A stretch of 64,000 bases of DNA from Streptomyces diastaticus subsp. diastaticus. Its GTDB lineage: Bacteria; Actinomycetota; Actinomycetes; Streptomycetales; Streptomycetaceae. Shown here in pieces: positions 63,618 through 64,000 of the stretch; within the stretch, counting starts at the first letter, position 1, and the number at the start of each line of letters is the position of its first letter. Location of the stretch: assembly GCF_011170125.1 (NCBI RefSeq), contig NZ_BLLN01000005.1, forward strand, positions 1,178,001 through 1,242,000, read 5' to 3'. A program made the position numbers and the translations under genes. Below the pieces are notes generated by a model. It had not been told where the DNA came from. It saw only the letters and a list, made by a program, of their open reading frames with translations, and did not search any database.

Positions 63618-64000
63618 TTGAGCACCGTGAGCCACGGTGGGGCGATCGACACGACGGACGCGCGCATCCTGCTCGCGCTGACGGAGGAACCGCGGGCCAC
63701 CGCGGTGGCGCTGACGGAGCGGCTGGGTCTGTCGCGCAACACCGTGCAGGCCCGGTGGGGCCGGCTGGAGCGGGACGGCACGCTCGGCCCGTTCACCCGC
63801 CGGGTGGACGCGGCGGCGCTCGGGTACCCCTTGACGGCGTTCGTGACGATGCGTGTCGACCAGTTGCGGCTGACGGAGGTGGGGACGGCGCTCGGCGACA
63901 TCCCCGAGGTGGTGGAGGTGTACGGGCTGAGCGGCGACATCGACCTGCTGGCCAGGGTGGTGGCGGCCGACGCGGACGACCTGTACCGGATCGCGGGGCA
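63618..64000 (+). CDS. Lrp/AsnC-family transcriptional regulator, 5' part (gene continues beyond the window)
   Basis: At least 127 aa. An N-terminal helix-turn-helix (DTTDARILLALTEEPRATAV, LTERLGLSRNTVQARWGRLE) is joined to the start of an effector-binding RAM domain (YPLTAFVTMRVDQLRLTEVG, VYGLSGDIDLLARVVAAD). TTG 63618 (MSTVSHGGAIDTTDAR) has GGGGAGG eight bases upstream; GTG 63627 is the alternative. It is transcribed away from the AceE-like gene and probably regulates it and itself through the 17-bp repeat between them. The C-terminus is outside the window. Confidence 0.9.
   Translation, partial: MSTVSHGGAIDTTDARILLALTEEPRATAVALTERLGLSRNTVQARWGRLERDGTLGPFTRRVDAAALGYPLTAFVTMRVDQLRLTEVGTALGDIPEVVEVYGLSGDIDLLARVVAADADDLYRIAG

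Overview
The window is high-GC, almost gap-free chromosomal DNA of a Streptomyces-type actinomycete. The base composition, strong third-position G/C bias and GGAGG/AGGAG ribosome binding sites support this. So does the gene order: dxs, xylHGF, rok7B7, sugar ABC transporter, aconitase, HTH-MurA2, and further along two arginine deiminases with ornithine carbamoyltransferase and a SepF-like gene. This matches, from memory, the Streptomyces coelicolor SCO6013-to-SCO5967 neighbourhood. I see no rRNA, tRNA, CRISPR array, insertion sequence or prophage.

Layout. 1-13.4 kb: 5' part of dxs, a xylose-type ABC importer (xylF, xylG, xylH) with its ROK regulator rok7B7, a second sugar importer, then aconitase behind a promoter with two candidate operators. 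13.7-16.5 kb: a divergent MFS transporter/CGNR-protein pair that looks leaderless on both sides, and an HXXEE membrane protein. 16.6-21.2 kb: a helix-turn-helix/MurA fusion and a secreted GH81 beta-1,3-glucanase with a strong promoter and an 18-bp palindromic operator. 22.2-24.9 kb: STAS, ANTAR and GAF-ANTAR signalling proteins. 25.3-26.5 kb: arginine deiminase 1. 26.5-33.7 kb: a six-gene Mrp Na+/H+ antiporter operon (mrpA-B fusion, C, D, E, F, G) in which every junction overlaps by 4 nt. 34-39.4 kb: a conservon (cvnA-D) followed by two cytochromes P450, one lacking the ExxR motif. 40.3-44.9 kb: an anti-sigma-like ATPase and an arginine cluster (permease, OTC, second arginine deiminase). 44.9-45.9 kb: a decayed stretch with remnants of ornithine cyclodeaminase and probably Hen1.

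45.9-50.6 kb: Nudix hydrolase, LLM oxidoreductase, a small conserved protein, MazG-like pyrophosphohydrolase, an AAA-type ATPase and a SepF paralogue; a pair of DnaA-box sequences lies between two of these. 51-55 kb: phosphoketolase, a second anti-sigma-like ATPase and a DUF6328 membrane protein. 55.2-61 kb: a complete L-lactate module: lutA-lutB-lutC, divergent permease lldP and GntR regulator lldR, with three copies of an 11-bp palindrome as the likely LldR sites. 61-64 kb: an AceE/transketolase-like enzyme behind a translationally coupled 47-codon leader, and a divergent Lrp/AsnC regulator truncated by the window end.

Taken together this is a carbon and nitrogen catabolism region (xylose, another sugar, beta-glucan, lactate, arginine, TCA entry) mixed with signalling and ion homeostasis. 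I did not find a wholly new multi-gene system. The most informative novelties are the regulatory architectures: the HTH-MurA fusion with a palindrome over its own promoter, the leaderless divergent pair sharing one operator, the two-operator aconitase promoter, the lactate operator set, the long disordered tail on MrpC and the decayed ornithine cyclodeaminase/Hen1 locus.
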